A stretch of 64,000 nucleotides of DNA, from the NCBI RefSeq assembly GCF_040581485.1, contig NC_090133.1:5952001-6016000 (forward strand), written 5' to 3'. Within the stretch, counting starts at the first letter, position 1. Each line of letters starts with the position of its first letter. The notes beneath the pieces were generated by a model that had not been told where the DNA came from, did no database searches, and saw nothing but the letters and a program-made list of their open reading frames with translations. This DNA is from Linepithema humile (lineage: Eukaryota > Arthropoda > Insecta > Hymenoptera > Formicidae). Below are positions 26,401 to 36,428 of this stretch, piece by piece. Both the position numbers and the translations under genes were made by a program.

Positions 26401-28818
26401 CTATTAGTGAGAGTTGAAGATAATTCGATAAGAACTTTTTAATAGCATTATATAGCGATAATAAACTGTACAAAAAGAATGCATGTGTCTTATTTTTCAT
26501 CTTAAGTTGTATCCTTCAAATTATTTTTCATAAAAGCTAGCAGTTTTTATGCGATCATAATTATCAAACTGTTATCATCAAAATCAGCTTTGCTGTAGAT
26601 AAATAGCTATTTTATAAGCAGCAGTCAATAATTAACGTTTTAAAATAATATTTTGAGTCAGCCTAGGACCAATGTTTGCAAAAATACTCTTATACCGATT
26701 AATATGATAATGTTTACCTTGTCTTTCACAAATGGCCGTCTGGATTTGAGAATATTACTTTGTTTCCGCCATGTGCCCCAATACGGAGGACGACGATTTT
26801 CACAGAACTGCAGTAGTTTTGGTCGATGTTTTTCCAATTTATGCGTGTCTGTTATTATGTTGGAACTGTCATCGTTATCTTCGTCTGTATACATCAATTG
26901 AATTTATTAGAATATATATTCAGCAGATCGGCAAAATATTTATACTATAAAAATCATTTTTACCTAGTAAAATTATATCATTATCCTTTGCTTCAAGTGG
27001 CCACGTTTTAGAAGAAGTGTGCGGTAAGATTTTTCCAGTTTTGATATCTTGAAGGTACAATTCAGACTTTTTCGAGTCTATGTTGCATATCTCGTCTAAT
27101 ATTAATTTTTCGTGTTCACTCAATGTTCTTCGACAAACTGGCGCAATTCTCATATCAGCCTTTATTTCGAAAGGCATAAAATTTTTCGCTTGAACAACAC
27201 TCTCTTCCTCGGCTGATTTAACTTCCTGTTTTTTAGAAACAAAAAAGCTAGCAAAATTTGACGCCGCCTTTTGCTTTTTGCGTTCAGCTTCTAATTTTTC
27301 TTCTTCTTTCTTTCTCTTTTCTTCTTCTCGTTTTCTCCGATCTTCCTCTTTTGCTTCCTTTTCTTTTTGTTTTTGTCTAGAAATAAATAACTCTTAATGT
27401 ATAACAAATAAATATATAATTAGAATCAACAGAATGGTAAAGTATAATTAAATTTTCTTACTCAATCTCCATTTGTTTTTTATGCTCCTTTAACTCTTTC
27501 TCTCTTTTTTTCTGTTCTTTTTCTATTCTTTCTTTTTCTTCCTTTTCTCGTTGTTTCTTTTCTCTTTCTCTCTGCCGATTTGCTTTTTCCTCTTCTCGTT
27601 GTTTTTCTTTTTCCTGAAAAATAAAAAATAAAATAAATAATAATATTAAGTACATAAAGTACAAAATAAATAATAATATTAAGTACACTAAGGTATGGCA
27701 AAATAACAGAAAATATAAAAATTTGAATATAATGTACCTCTTTTAATCTTAGTTTCTCTTCCTTTCTCTTAGCTATTTCCTGTCTCTTTTCTAATTGTTT
27801 TGGTGTTAATTTTTTAATCTTTTCCTTCATATTTTTACTAGTTTTCGAACTTTTAGGAGTTGTAGGAGTTGTAGGAGTTGTAGGAGTAGATTTGCTAGTT
27901 GTTTCTTCGTTTCTACTTGATATCGTTTTGTCCAATTCACTTGCAGTTTCGTTATCCGAAGATAAAATAGCAGTATCAGAATCCAATTCTTGACAATGAG
28001 AATAATTTGCATCTTTATCAGCAATATCGGCAGGATCTAATTTTTCATTTGCTTGAGATTTAGAAGATTGTTTATTTGGATTTTTATTCAAACAGATTTC
28101 ATTTCTTTCATTTTGCACAGATGTATCTTGCTGTTTTTGTTTACTTTTTGATTTACATAAACTATTGTCACGATTTGTGTTGCCTTTAGCTTCTTTCTCT
28201 GCTTTTTTGAAAAACTTTTTTAAGGCACCAGTTTTTTGTTGGGATTTATCCAGTTTCCTACTTTTATCTAGAGAGACTTTCCTACTAGATGTAGTATCAA
28301 TTTTCTTATTCTTTTTGTGATTTTGCTGATTATCTTTTTCTAAGTCTTTCTTTTTTTCATCTAATATCATTTCATTACTATCACTGCTACTATCAAGTTT
28401 TGTTTCTTCATCTTCTTTTTCATCTTCAGAAACATTTTTCACAGAATTCTCCTTTGTCGCAAGTTTTAATATTTTGGGACTTTTATATTCTCCTAAAGAT
28501 GTAGCTATTTTTCTTTTCTTCTTGTTAGGCACATTATTTGTATTTGGTGATTTCGAGGAACTTGATGTGTGAAATGGCAGCTGTGCTAAAATCACAAAAT
28601 AAAAAAAAATATATAGTAATATAATCATAATTGAGAATAATTATTTATGTGTAGTGACCTATTATATTAATAAGTATAATAATAAATTGTATAATATACT
28701 AATATTATTAGATAATTAAACTAGAAACTAAATTACCTTGTTTCATTTTCTTTTTCTTTACAGGTGTGACTGTTTCGATTACACAATCATCTTCAATTGA
28801 AATATCCATGATTTTCAT
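12275..28818 (-). CDS. Chaf1a: Chromatin assembly factor 1 large subunit (CAF-1 p150/p180)
   Basis: CAF-1 p150 deposits histone H3-H4 on newly replicated DNA, recruited by PCNA. Minus-strand coding exons: 28737-28818, 27738-28585, 27462-27613, 26964-27376, 26718-26884, 13933-14081, 13521-13572, 13289-13427, 12275-13146. All boundaries are GT-AG and all phases agree, giving 957 aa. Residues 1-285 are Lys/Ser-rich. A highly charged KER region (about 285-425) follows, with NFASFFV just after it. The family signature ENRRPPYWGTWRK lies near 520, the acidic motif WFDYEIDSDDEWEEEE begins at 555, and the C-terminal winged-helix region (ALPDLIRLLHG) is near 725-830. A Lys/Glu tail with a PIP-like ITQFTKK ends the protein. 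A 5' UTR intron is likely (donor after 28935, acceptor before 28828). The start could instead be Met4 (28809). Intron 5 is 12.6 kb and contains Klf15 and a foldback element. Confidence 0.93.
14082..18885. other. CHAF1A intron 5, proximal part
   Basis: Noncoding, mostly AT-rich. It includes a poly-A run followed by a TA microsatellite at 17413-17445 and a conspicuous GC-balanced island at about 16380-16860. Open frames on either strand lack recognisable domains and splice context. Confidence 0.5.
17413..17445 (+). repeat. Poly-A run plus TA microsatellite
   Basis: An uninterrupted A run of about 18 bases passes directly into a TA dinucleotide run. It could be a decayed retroposon tail, but no recognisable retroposon lies upstream, so it is reported only as simple sequence. 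Confidence 0.8.
19088..19710 (+). repeat. 164-bp tandem repeats, left arm (four units)
   Basis: The anchor TGTGATATGCTGGCC occurs at 19091, 19254, 19418 and 19582, a spacing of 163-164 bp. Each unit holds three or four AGTTCT motifs. Two sequence variants alternate: one reads ATATTGATAGTTCTGTTAAT and the other ATATTGATAGTTCTGCTAAA at the same position. The innermost unit is cut short by the central spacer. Confidence 0.92.
20160..20940 (-). repeat. 164-bp tandem repeats, right arm (five units)
   Basis: The inverted anchor TATCACA (TATCACATAT in the last unit) occurs at 20271, 20435, 20599, 20763 and 20927, an exact 164-bp period. The units are inverted copies of those in the left arm. The third and fourth share the variants GGTCAGCATA and AATGCGCGTTTTTC, so they are likely a recent internal duplication. 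Confidence 0.92.
21287..22080. other. CHAF1A intron 5, between the foldback and the Klf15 upstream region
   Basis: AT-rich to balanced noncoding DNA. Open frames on both strands at 21288-21561 overlap each other and have no recognisable domain. Nothing else was seen. Confidence 0.4.
22080..23470 (+). promoter_or_regulatory. GC/CpG-richer region upstream of Klf15
   Basis: Two blocks (about 22140-22440 and 23080-23440) are clearly richer in G+C and CpG than the rest of the intron. They lie 0.9-2.1 kb upstream of the Klf15 start codon. That codon follows a splice acceptor immediately, so at least one noncoding 5' exon must lie upstream, and these blocks are the best candidates. The assignment is inferred from composition and position only. 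Confidence 0.4.
24301..25852 (+). CDS. Klf15: Kruppel-like zinc-finger transcription factor (KLF15 type)
   Basis: A nuclear factor binding GC/CACCC-box DNA. Coding exons 24301-24544, 24705-24941, 25167-25306 and 25553-25852 join with consistent phases into 306 aa. The start ATG follows a splice acceptor (CTACAG), so a 5' noncoding exon is expected. The N-terminal ~195 residues are acidic and Ser/Thr-rich without a named domain. Three C2H2 fingers occupy about 198-282: finger 1 is CTYQGCVKVYAKASHLKAHL, finger 2 CDWPDCGWRFSRSDELARH and finger 3 CEMCSKRFARSDHLAKH, with linkers TGEKPFA and SGIKPYS. The CGWRFSRSDEL finger and SG.KPY linker favour KLF15 over other KLFs. It lies entirely inside intron 5 of CHAF1A on the opposite strand. 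Family assignment is firm; the exact orthologue is less so. Confidence 0.88.
25346..25369 (+). repeat. CT microsatellite in Klf15 intron 3
   Basis: A pure CT run about 40 bases downstream of the Klf15 exon 3 donor. It is simple sequence with no other apparent role. Confidence 0.8.
25853..26717. other. Klf15 3' flank within CHAF1A intron 5
   Basis: AT-rich noncoding DNA that should include the Klf15 3' untranslated region; AATAAA-type signals occur at about 25967 and 26142. The segment ends at the donor of CHAF1A exon 5. Nothing else was seen. Confidence 0.45.
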
Positions 28819-28827
28819 TTGTTTAAT

Positions 28828-29060
28828 TCTAAAACAAAGCATTACACAATTTAGTTTTTTGTATGAGAACATTGGAACATAAAAATAATTGCAGATATAA
28901 TCACAAATTAATAATTAAACTGTCATAAACGTACCTTGTAATTTTCAAAATATCACAATATCTTCTTAAAACATTTTTCAAAAATTATTACGGACAGATA
29001 TGATTAGATCTGTCAATGAGACACTACTACCATAACCTAGACAAAATAGAATAGTGCAAA
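28828..29060 (-). promoter_or_regulatory. CHAF1A 5' UTR intron and promoter region
   Basis: On the minus strand a donor (ACAAG followed by GTACGT) ends a probable noncoding exon at 28935. An acceptor (TGTTTTAG) precedes 28828, ten bases before the start codon. Upstream, near 29030, is a CATAACCTA motif that also occurs in the ALG8/mIF3 shared promoter. The transcription start is not determined. Confidence 0.45.
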
Positions 29061-29416
29061 CAACAAACAGCCGATTGCACAAATATGTTGCTATACAAAA
29101 AAGAAAAACACTACAAAAAAACACCGACCAAAAAATAAACAGTTTTCACAATTAAACAAATGTCACATTGATTAACAATGCAGCACACCGTAAATACATC
29201 CAGACACCAACATAACCCAAATGTAACAAAATCCGCGGGAAAACGCGTGGTGGAGGAAGTAATTCACGCAAAACGTCGCCAGTGTGCTGTTCACGCAGGG
29301 ATACCAACTTTGATTATATTAGAAAAATATAAATTTTTAATATTATTTTCTAAAATTGTTTGAAAATATCCACACAAATTTGCAAGATTTCATGATGCAT
29401 ATGTGCAGAGAAATTC

Positions 29417-29447
29417 ACATCTAATGTACAAAATGTACATTAGATGT
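29417..29447. repeat. Perfect short hairpin
   Basis: A 13-base stem (ACATCTAATGTAC and its exact complement) with a 5-base loop. It lies about 0.5 kb upstream of CHAF1A. The stem has no T-run typical of bacterial terminators, and the context is a eukaryotic intergenic region; function unknown. Confidence 0.7.
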
Positions 29448-29769
29448 AACTATAATATTTCTTACTTTAAACATATAATTATCTGATTCCCCCAAATATG
29501 CATAAAATTGTAATCATGCATGTGTTCACTAGCAAAATTATATTCTTAAATAATGAATAATTGTACTCGCAGTCTGTAATGTTATAGATAAAGCAATTTG
29601 CTCTATTCAATCAAGATTCTGATAAATATCAAAAAATCACATTGACAATTAGTTACGTAATTGTCAAATAATATCTCAATTTGTACATTTTATTTTTGAA
29701 AATCGTAGATTTTCAATTTCATAATTTTTCATGCCGTACTACATAAAAAACAAGCATGCAGTACACAGA

Positions 29770-31980
29770 AAGCAAGATAATTAAAAATGTCAATTTAAAA
29801 GTAATAAATTGCATATAAAACTTGTGCAACACTTGAAAATTTTTATTATTAAAATAGAAAAAACGATTTGGCATATTATTATTTATATCTAAAAAGACAA
29901 ATCGCAGATGATAATATAATTGTTAAAGTATTGTCCTTAGTAATTATGTAGTAAATATTGGCGAATAAAAAGACAGTTAATGATACCATTTTGTGTAATC
30001 ACAATGTACAATATATAAATTGACTCACTCGTCGTTGTACCCTAGCTAAATACGCCTTCAGCTGTATCTGAAAAAATAAATACATATTTCAATTTTATAT
30101 ATTATCATATATTTTATATTTTTTCATTGTATATAAATAAAAAGATCAAAGTTGCATTGTATTTACCAGCTAGAATATTGTAGTATATTTAACCGTTGTA
30201 GATACTGCTGATAATTGCTTTAAGTACTTTAGCTCTATCAAAGAATCCGACACCGAAGAATTCAACACTTATGCCCGATTCCACCAACGTAGATTAACTT
30301 TAATCTCGGTTCAACTCACTCTTCTTTTTTTAATTCTTACAAAAATTAGAATATGCTAGAACTAGAAAAAGATGGAGAGTAAGTTGAACCGAGATTAAAG
30401 TTAATCTACATTGGTAAAAATGGGCATTATTGTCTATAAGCACTACTGAACAAAATCACACATGGTAAATAATGTGTTTCGGCACTTGCCCGTTACTTTA
30501 ATCGACACTCCCGATAAAAATTAACACGTTATTAACATGTTATACATAGAATGCACATTTATAATGACACTGACGCGTTAGATCTAACCATCATGGCAAA
30601 TACATCGCGCGCTCAACTCGATTCCCGGAATTGCTTCAATTCAAGGTGCGACGAAACAGCATTGATCGAACACATGCAGTAAAAACAATATATTCCGGCA
30701 CTCGCCTGTTACTTTAATCAACACTCCAGACAAAAATTTGCACTTGTTATGCACTTTTGACGAATAAAATACGCGATTTATTGCGTAAATTCGCGCTCTG
30801 CAAACGGACACTCAACACGTCATATTTAATTGTAATGGCGGTCAAGAGAGAGCGTGTGCAATGTCTGTTAGCAATATTACCAATAATACAATACCGAAAT
30901 GAATTGGTAATACGTACAAAGTAATTGTTATAGCAGCCGAAAGAAAGCGCTCGCAGTAATTTATCATATTTGACATTTATCATATTGGTAACATTGCAAA
31001 TTGATGTTGCGCGCGTCTTTTCTTGGCCGTTATTACATTTCATACTATCAAGTTTGGAAGGTATATATGTTCCGCGATTAATTGCGTACGTAATCGTTAA
31101 AAGTGTATAACGAGTGCGAATTTTTGTCGGGAGTGTTGATTAATGTAACGGGAAAGTGCTGGAATGTATTACTTTTATCGTATGTATTCAATTAACAGAG
31201 TTTCGTCATACTGTAAATTGTGCCGGTTCCGGAAATCGAAACGCTACGAGAGCGCGCGGTGCACTTGTCATTAGATCTAACGCGCGTCAGTATTATTAAA
31301 TGTGTATTCTACGTATAGTGCGTGTTAATTTTGGTCGGGAGTGTCGTTTAAAGTAACGGGCGAGTACCGAAATATATTATTTATCATATATGTTCACGAA
31401 AGTTTATTATTTTGTTCAATAGTGCATGTACAAAAGTGTGACTGTGTTTAGTATTCATCAGCATTATCATTTTTTCAATGAAACTGATGTGAAGCAACCG
31501 AAGGCGGAATCTGCAGCAAATTCCAATATCCTAGCTGGTGAATATAATTATTTATCCGTTATTTAAATATATTTATAATTGTGATAATATACACATTTCT
31601 AATTTGTATTTAACAAAGTTCTTATTATATAATAATCGACACAAAGCAAAAAATATGATAATTTGTAATAATTATAATATATATTAATTTTTTCAGATAC
31701 AGCTGAGGGCATATTTGGCTAGGGTACAACAAGTAGTAAGTCAATTTATTATATTTGTGTAATTACACAAATTACTAACATTATTCAATATTTATTATTA
31801 AATGCTAAGAGGACAGCGCTTTAACAATTACATTCTTGCCTGCAATTTACATTTTTATGAAGGAATAATAAAATATAAAATTACTTTCTTTATAAACAGT
31901 AAAAATTTCCGTATATATTTTGCATATATGTGCACACTTTACTTTTTATTACTCTTAAATCGTAAAGCTTTATAGAATTG
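29770..31980. repeat. Long imperfect palindrome with internal modules (second foldback)
   Basis: The two halves are diverged inverted copies, meeting near 30930 with an unpaired centre of about 100 bp. Matching landmarks: GTTGTACCCTAGC at 30034 against GCTAGGGTACAAC near 31718; GTTAGATCTAA near 30577 against TTAGATCTAACGCG near 31271; GCAATATTACCAATA near 30871 against TATTGGTAACATTGC near 30983. Inside each arm a module containing a GTTACTTTAATC-like core and ACACTCC occurs twice, about 215 bp apart. Pairing is clear over about 29915-31830 and fades in AT-rich DNA outside. There is no open frame. It could be a foldback transposon or an inverted duplication. No terminal duplication is identified because the ends are too diverged. 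Confidence 0.75.
30272..30426. mobile_element. PIF/Harbinger-like MITE
   Basis: A 155-bp noncoding element with inverted ends of about 50 bp (TGCCCGATTCCACCAACGTA on the left; the complement of TGCCCATTTTTACCAATGTA on the right). It is flanked by the direct repeat TTA (30269-30271 and 30427-30429). A 3-bp TWA duplication is the hallmark of PIF/Harbinger transposition. It sits inside the left arm of the large palindrome and has no counterpart in the right arm. Confidence 0.75.
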
Positions 31981-32350
31981 TGGAAATTTTAAATGCATTT
32001 TTTTGCATGTTTACATAGTGTATTGCAGTGTAATAATTTTATAAATTTGTGAAAAGTGAAAATGAAATGCACACTGATTTGTGACACAGACTGATTTGTT
32101 GACTTCCAATCAGTAGTGAATTTTTTATATTTGTCAAGAATAAAAAAATCGCCAATATTCTGTTTAGTAAGTACAATAATTTATTATTTAAATAACTACT
32201 TACATAGATAATTTACATTATAATCATAGGACAATGCATATTTTCTAGTCTAATTATATGCATGTATTTTATAATTTAATTATATTATTTACAGACATTT
32301 TCAGTTATAAAAATCTGTACAAATTTTTAACAATCATGGAATTCTTAGGA

Positions 32351-34922
32351 TTATGTATCTTTTAATTTATGGTATCTTGATTTGTTTCCTGCAATTTCAA
32401 TTATTTGTGCGCGATTATTCTGTAGATACATATAGTAATACAATATCCAGCAATAAGTTACACCAATTGCACAGTATATAGAAGTAAATGCTAATGGTAG
32501 AAAAGGCATTTTATGACTAAATAGCAATTTATGCAACAACACTTCATAAATTGTAACTAATGGTAGTAATGTTATATATAGATATTCGTATACTCGTAAT
32601 AGAGGCCTGTTATGTTGAATAGACAAGATTAATATCGATGAAATCATATACGTTAATGACAATAGTAATTTTAATAAAAATAAATTCTCAGGATATAGCA
32701 ATGGTAAGAGAGCAGTATGACCAGCACTGCTTAAAATTATAAATATCCGTGCATCTTCCGCGTCTATTGCTGCGAGGACACTAAAAATTAAAATATATTA
32801 TTGTAAACTCTCAAGTTTACATAGATATTTTATAATACGCATTCAGTATTACTTTTTATACTTACCACAAAGGGATAATTGCAGTTAATATGGCTTTCTC
32901 ATGTACATGCCAGCCGAACATAAATGAACTCAAAGCACATAGTACAATGCATCTAACAAAATATTTCGAATTCATATAGGACTTTTTACAGAGTAGACAC
33001 CATAATGCAGGCTGAAACAATTATGTATAAATGTAAAATTATGTAATTCACATTTATATATAAACATATTAATTATATATACCACATATAATATTACGTT
33101 GATCAAAAAGTTTTTTCAAATTTTTCAATAAAAATAAAAAGCCAAAATTTGAAAGAACTTTTAGATCAATACAATATTAGAAATTGATATTAGATCCATA
33201 AAATATATATGACGTATAAAATATTTGATACAGAAAGATGAGTTTAAACTACTATGCAATTTAAATAAACTTACAAATATTGTCACAAAAGTCAAAACAA
33301 ATGTAACAATAGGAGTTGGGGTGGGTAATACGAAGAAGCTTTGTTCTTGTACCAGACCACCGGTCATTACTGCAGGTTTAATATCTTTTAACCATCCTAA
33401 ATATTTCCATATCACAGACAACACCTTCTCTGCACCAATATAGAAAGTCCAACTATTTGCAGCCCAGTATGAATGTACTAAGCCTCTTTTAAATGGAAAC
33501 AGACGAGAAATTACCTATAAAGATAAAAAGAGTATTCAATTATAAAACATATTTAAAAAATTTCATTAATCTTATATAAATTATAAGTTATAAAAATATT
33601 ACCTGCGGTAATTGAGTTTTGAAGGGACCAAAAGATACCATAAAGATGCTCAGCACAATAGATGCAAGTGCAAATAATCGTTTAAAAAAATTACCATTGT
33701 TTAGACAATACGATTTTAATAACCAGGCGATGTAGGCCGGTGCTACATATAAATAAAGATGCTTTAAATTGAGTAAAATGGCAAACCACATAGCACCTTG
33801 TAATACTGACACCTAAAACACATTATTTTTTAATATAAGTAAAAAGATGAATTTCAAAGTATATTGTAGAGAGGATTACCTGTTCACCAGTTTTTGAAAC
33901 TTTTGCCATTGATATTAATAAAACACCGAGTAGGAAGCCATTATACTGGAAATGTATATGATCTACTATCAGCAGTCCTATGTTGCATAATGAAAGAAAT
34001 ATAAAAACTTCACAATTGTTCAGGGACTTACAAAATGTTTTACTCGTTCTGCAAAAGAAAACACATAAATTTAACTAAATTTGATATTGTACAACATTTT
34101 CTAAATTTTCCAACTTTTCTTTTGTACAAAATTTATCTATTAAAAAAATTATATTTTTATTATTTTCTTAAAGTCATATTTTATAAATTCTATTAAAGAC
34201 AATTGTTATTTATTTTCTCAGATTGTTCAAAAAATGATTCATTAATTGTGTTTTTTATATATTTTCTAGAATTTTCTTTAAAAAAATAATTTTTTACAAA
34301 GATTATATTCACAACATTAAAATTTAATATAATGATGGAATATTTTGTATATTTTAATTGAATGACTTTTTAGTTTTTTATGCATAGATACACATCAAGA
34401 ATACTTGTTTAATTATATTATTAAAAATTTCATAAATATATTTACTCTCTAACTCCATATGCAAATATCAGGTCGGAAAATATGACGGTTCCTCGTTGGA
34501 AGAACACAGTAGCTGGTGATACATAATTCAAATTCTCTACTTTGACCATCTCTGGATCAAAAAACACTGCTACCTGGCTAAGACAATATTCAAACCACGC
34601 AAACAAGGGTGGATAATCAAGAGTCCATGAAGATTGTGCATTCACATACCATTCCTTGATAGGTAGACTATGTGTTATAGCCAGCCAATTTCGATGTACC
34701 TCAAAATCAGTGGAATGACTATAAAAATTCATAATATACATATTATTATAACACATACAGAATGTGCATATTATTATAAAATATATTAATAAAGAATATA
34801 TAATAAATTTGAATATATATAAGCTCAACACATCTGTTTAGAAAAGTTACTTACTAAGTAGGGATTAAGAGGATCTTGATGCAAGTAATTAACAGGAAAG
34901 TTTGTAAAAGATTACCGTCCAT
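32351..34922 (-). CDS. Alg8: ALG8 alpha-1,3-glucosyltransferase, with one frameshift
   Basis: A polytopic ER membrane enzyme that transfers the second glucose from dolichyl-P-glucose to Glc1Man9GlcNAc2-PP-dolichol. Minus-strand exons: 34855-34922, 34446-34718, 33880-34048, 33603-33812, 33275-33515, 32866-33011, 32351-32780; about 511 aa, usual for the family. Family motifs are HSTDFEVHRNWLA (from residue 24), LDYPPLFAWFEY, LIVDHIHFQYNGF, SRLFPFKRG, FGWHVHEKAIL and SIYCAIGVTY. In exon 5 the frame shifts by one base at a T run (33480-33482) just after FPFKRG: the read sequence has one T more than the conserved frame needs, and the next codons run to a stop. Everything downstream is intact, so an assembly error or a segregating indel is more likely than an old pseudogene. 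The N terminus is divergent from mIF3, 356 bp away. Confidence 0.92.
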
Positions 34923-35278
34923 TTTCCAAACAAAACAGGAGACTTTTCTATTTCAATTTGCCTGCGTTTTTTTCAAAATACTTTTTCTTCCAGTGGACAT
35001 CTACTTAATCGAACTTGCAACTTGGTTATTAGCTCACAACAAATTTCAATGTACATCAAAATTGTGTATCTCCCAACGAATAATGTCTCGATAAATAAAT
35101 ATTCAATGATAGAAACATCATCCATAAAATGGTATGTGATAACATCACTATCCGCGATCGCCGGTGTAGCGAGGTTAATCGCGTGGCATGGAATGTCAGG
35201 AAACTTATAGGTTATACAAGGTTATGTGCTCCGGAGATAAACATAACCTATAATTAATTCAGCCAAACAGTTGAGCCA
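34923..35278. promoter_or_regulatory. Bidirectional promoter between Alg8 and mIF3
   Basis: Only 356 bp separate the two divergent start codons, so both promoters must lie here or overlap the first exons. The segment holds an inverted pair, ATAGGTTAT near 35208 and ATAACCTATA near 35244, with another AGGTTATG between them. No TATA box is obvious for either gene. Confidence 0.6.
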
Positions 35279-36428
35279 ATGGCTTTCTTCAGGGTTCAAA
35301 CAGTTCTACGGAAGGCTGTATATTTCATTGAAAACTTTAGTCAATGTCGCGTGACGCATGATCTTCGAGTGTACCGACATCAAGCGTTCAGTAAGAAATC
35401 CATCCTCGAAAATGATGATGCCACAGCTGCCAAAAAGCCAAGACCGAAAACGGTACCAGTGCCGAAGATCACACTGCTATTACCGGACAACTCGATCACC
35501 GTGACTGTGCTGGAAGAAGCCCAGCGTCTGGCAAAACGTCGCAACCTCAACCTCGTCAAGATCAGCGATTTTGACAGCAAAACGGAACGGCCAAGCTATA
35601 AACTGACGACCACTTTCCTCGAAGAGAGTGAAGAGGAAGATGCTAGCAAGTATACACAAAAATCAAAGGGCATTAAATTATTCTACATTTCTGCGAAAAT
35701 TGGTGACAATGACTTGCGAACAAAGACAAAGAATTTACTCAAGTTGTTGAACAAAGGACACAAGGTTAAAATCGTCATCAATCTGGATGAAGCAGTTGAA
35801 GTGAGTTTATCTCCAAAAATAATTTTTCTCTTATTTATTTTGGTAATATAACGATTGATCAACAATGAGACATGATCCAGAGATAGTCAAAGTAGAAAAT
35901 TTGAATTATATATCACTAGTCGCATCTAAAGAGGTTCAATCTGATATTTACATATGAAATTAGAGAGTAAATAGATTTATAAAATTTGTAACAGTATAAT
36001 AAAATTAATATTCTTTATATGTGTGTATCTGTTTATATATATGTATGAAAAAACTAAAATTATTAAATCAAGACAGAATACAGTTTCATCATTACATGAA
36101 TTCTAAATTGTGCAACTTTAAATTTTGAAAAGTGATATTAATTATATCAAAAGTACAATGTGAAACAATAATTTTTTTAATGATAGAAAATATTTTATAA
36201 ATAACATAATTATACATATGTTTTTTATTCAACATGTAGGATAAAGTACAAAGCAACATAGAAGAAGTAGTGAAAAACTATGGTGATATCCAGCGAATGC
36301 CATCAAAGAAGAATGTTGTGTTACTTTTAATAAAGCCCTTGCTAAATAGTAAAAATAGAGACAGTTCAGTAAAGAATAATGAAGAGATTGGTGCATCTAG
36401 CACAATTAGTCAAAGTGATAATATATAA
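35279..36428 (+). CDS. mIF3: Mitochondrial translation initiation factor IF-3
   Basis: Binds the mitochondrial small ribosomal subunit, keeps subunits apart and helps select initiator tRNA and start codon. Exon 1 is 35279-35800 and exon 2 36240-36428, joined at a phase-0 GT-AG intron (GAA then GAT), giving 236 aa. Residues 1-35 are basic with few acidic residues, as expected of a mitochondrial presequence. The IF3 N-terminal domain (about 60-125) carries the conserved block ISDFDSKTERPSYKL. The C-terminal domain (about 126-210) starts KGIKLFYISAKIGDNDL. The Ser/Asn-rich tail is nonconserved. The start codon is the first Met of the frame and lies just downstream of the shared promoter with Alg8. 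AATAAA-type signals occur around 36668. Confidence 0.88.
35870..36070 (+). pseudogene. Inverted decayed copy of Alg8 exon 2/intron 2
   Basis: Inside the mIF3 intron the + strand carries GATCCAGAGATAGTCAAAGT, nearly identical to the Alg8 exon 2 coding strand (GATCCAGAGATGGTCAAAGT). Similarity continues through AATTTGAATTATATATCAC. After a deletion it resumes over the exon end and splice donor (TTAGAGAGTAAATA) and into the intron (ATTCTT, GTGTATCT, AAAAAACTAAAA). The copy has stops and is opposite in orientation to Alg8. Because the intron is included, it arose by DNA duplication, not retroposition. Confidence 0.82.

Noticed and set aside
33490..33515. Alternative acceptor in ALG8 exon 5 that would avoid the frameshift
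   Set aside because: An AG further inside the exon would restore phase, but it would delete the strongly conserved SRLFPFKRG block, so a one-base indel is the better explanation.
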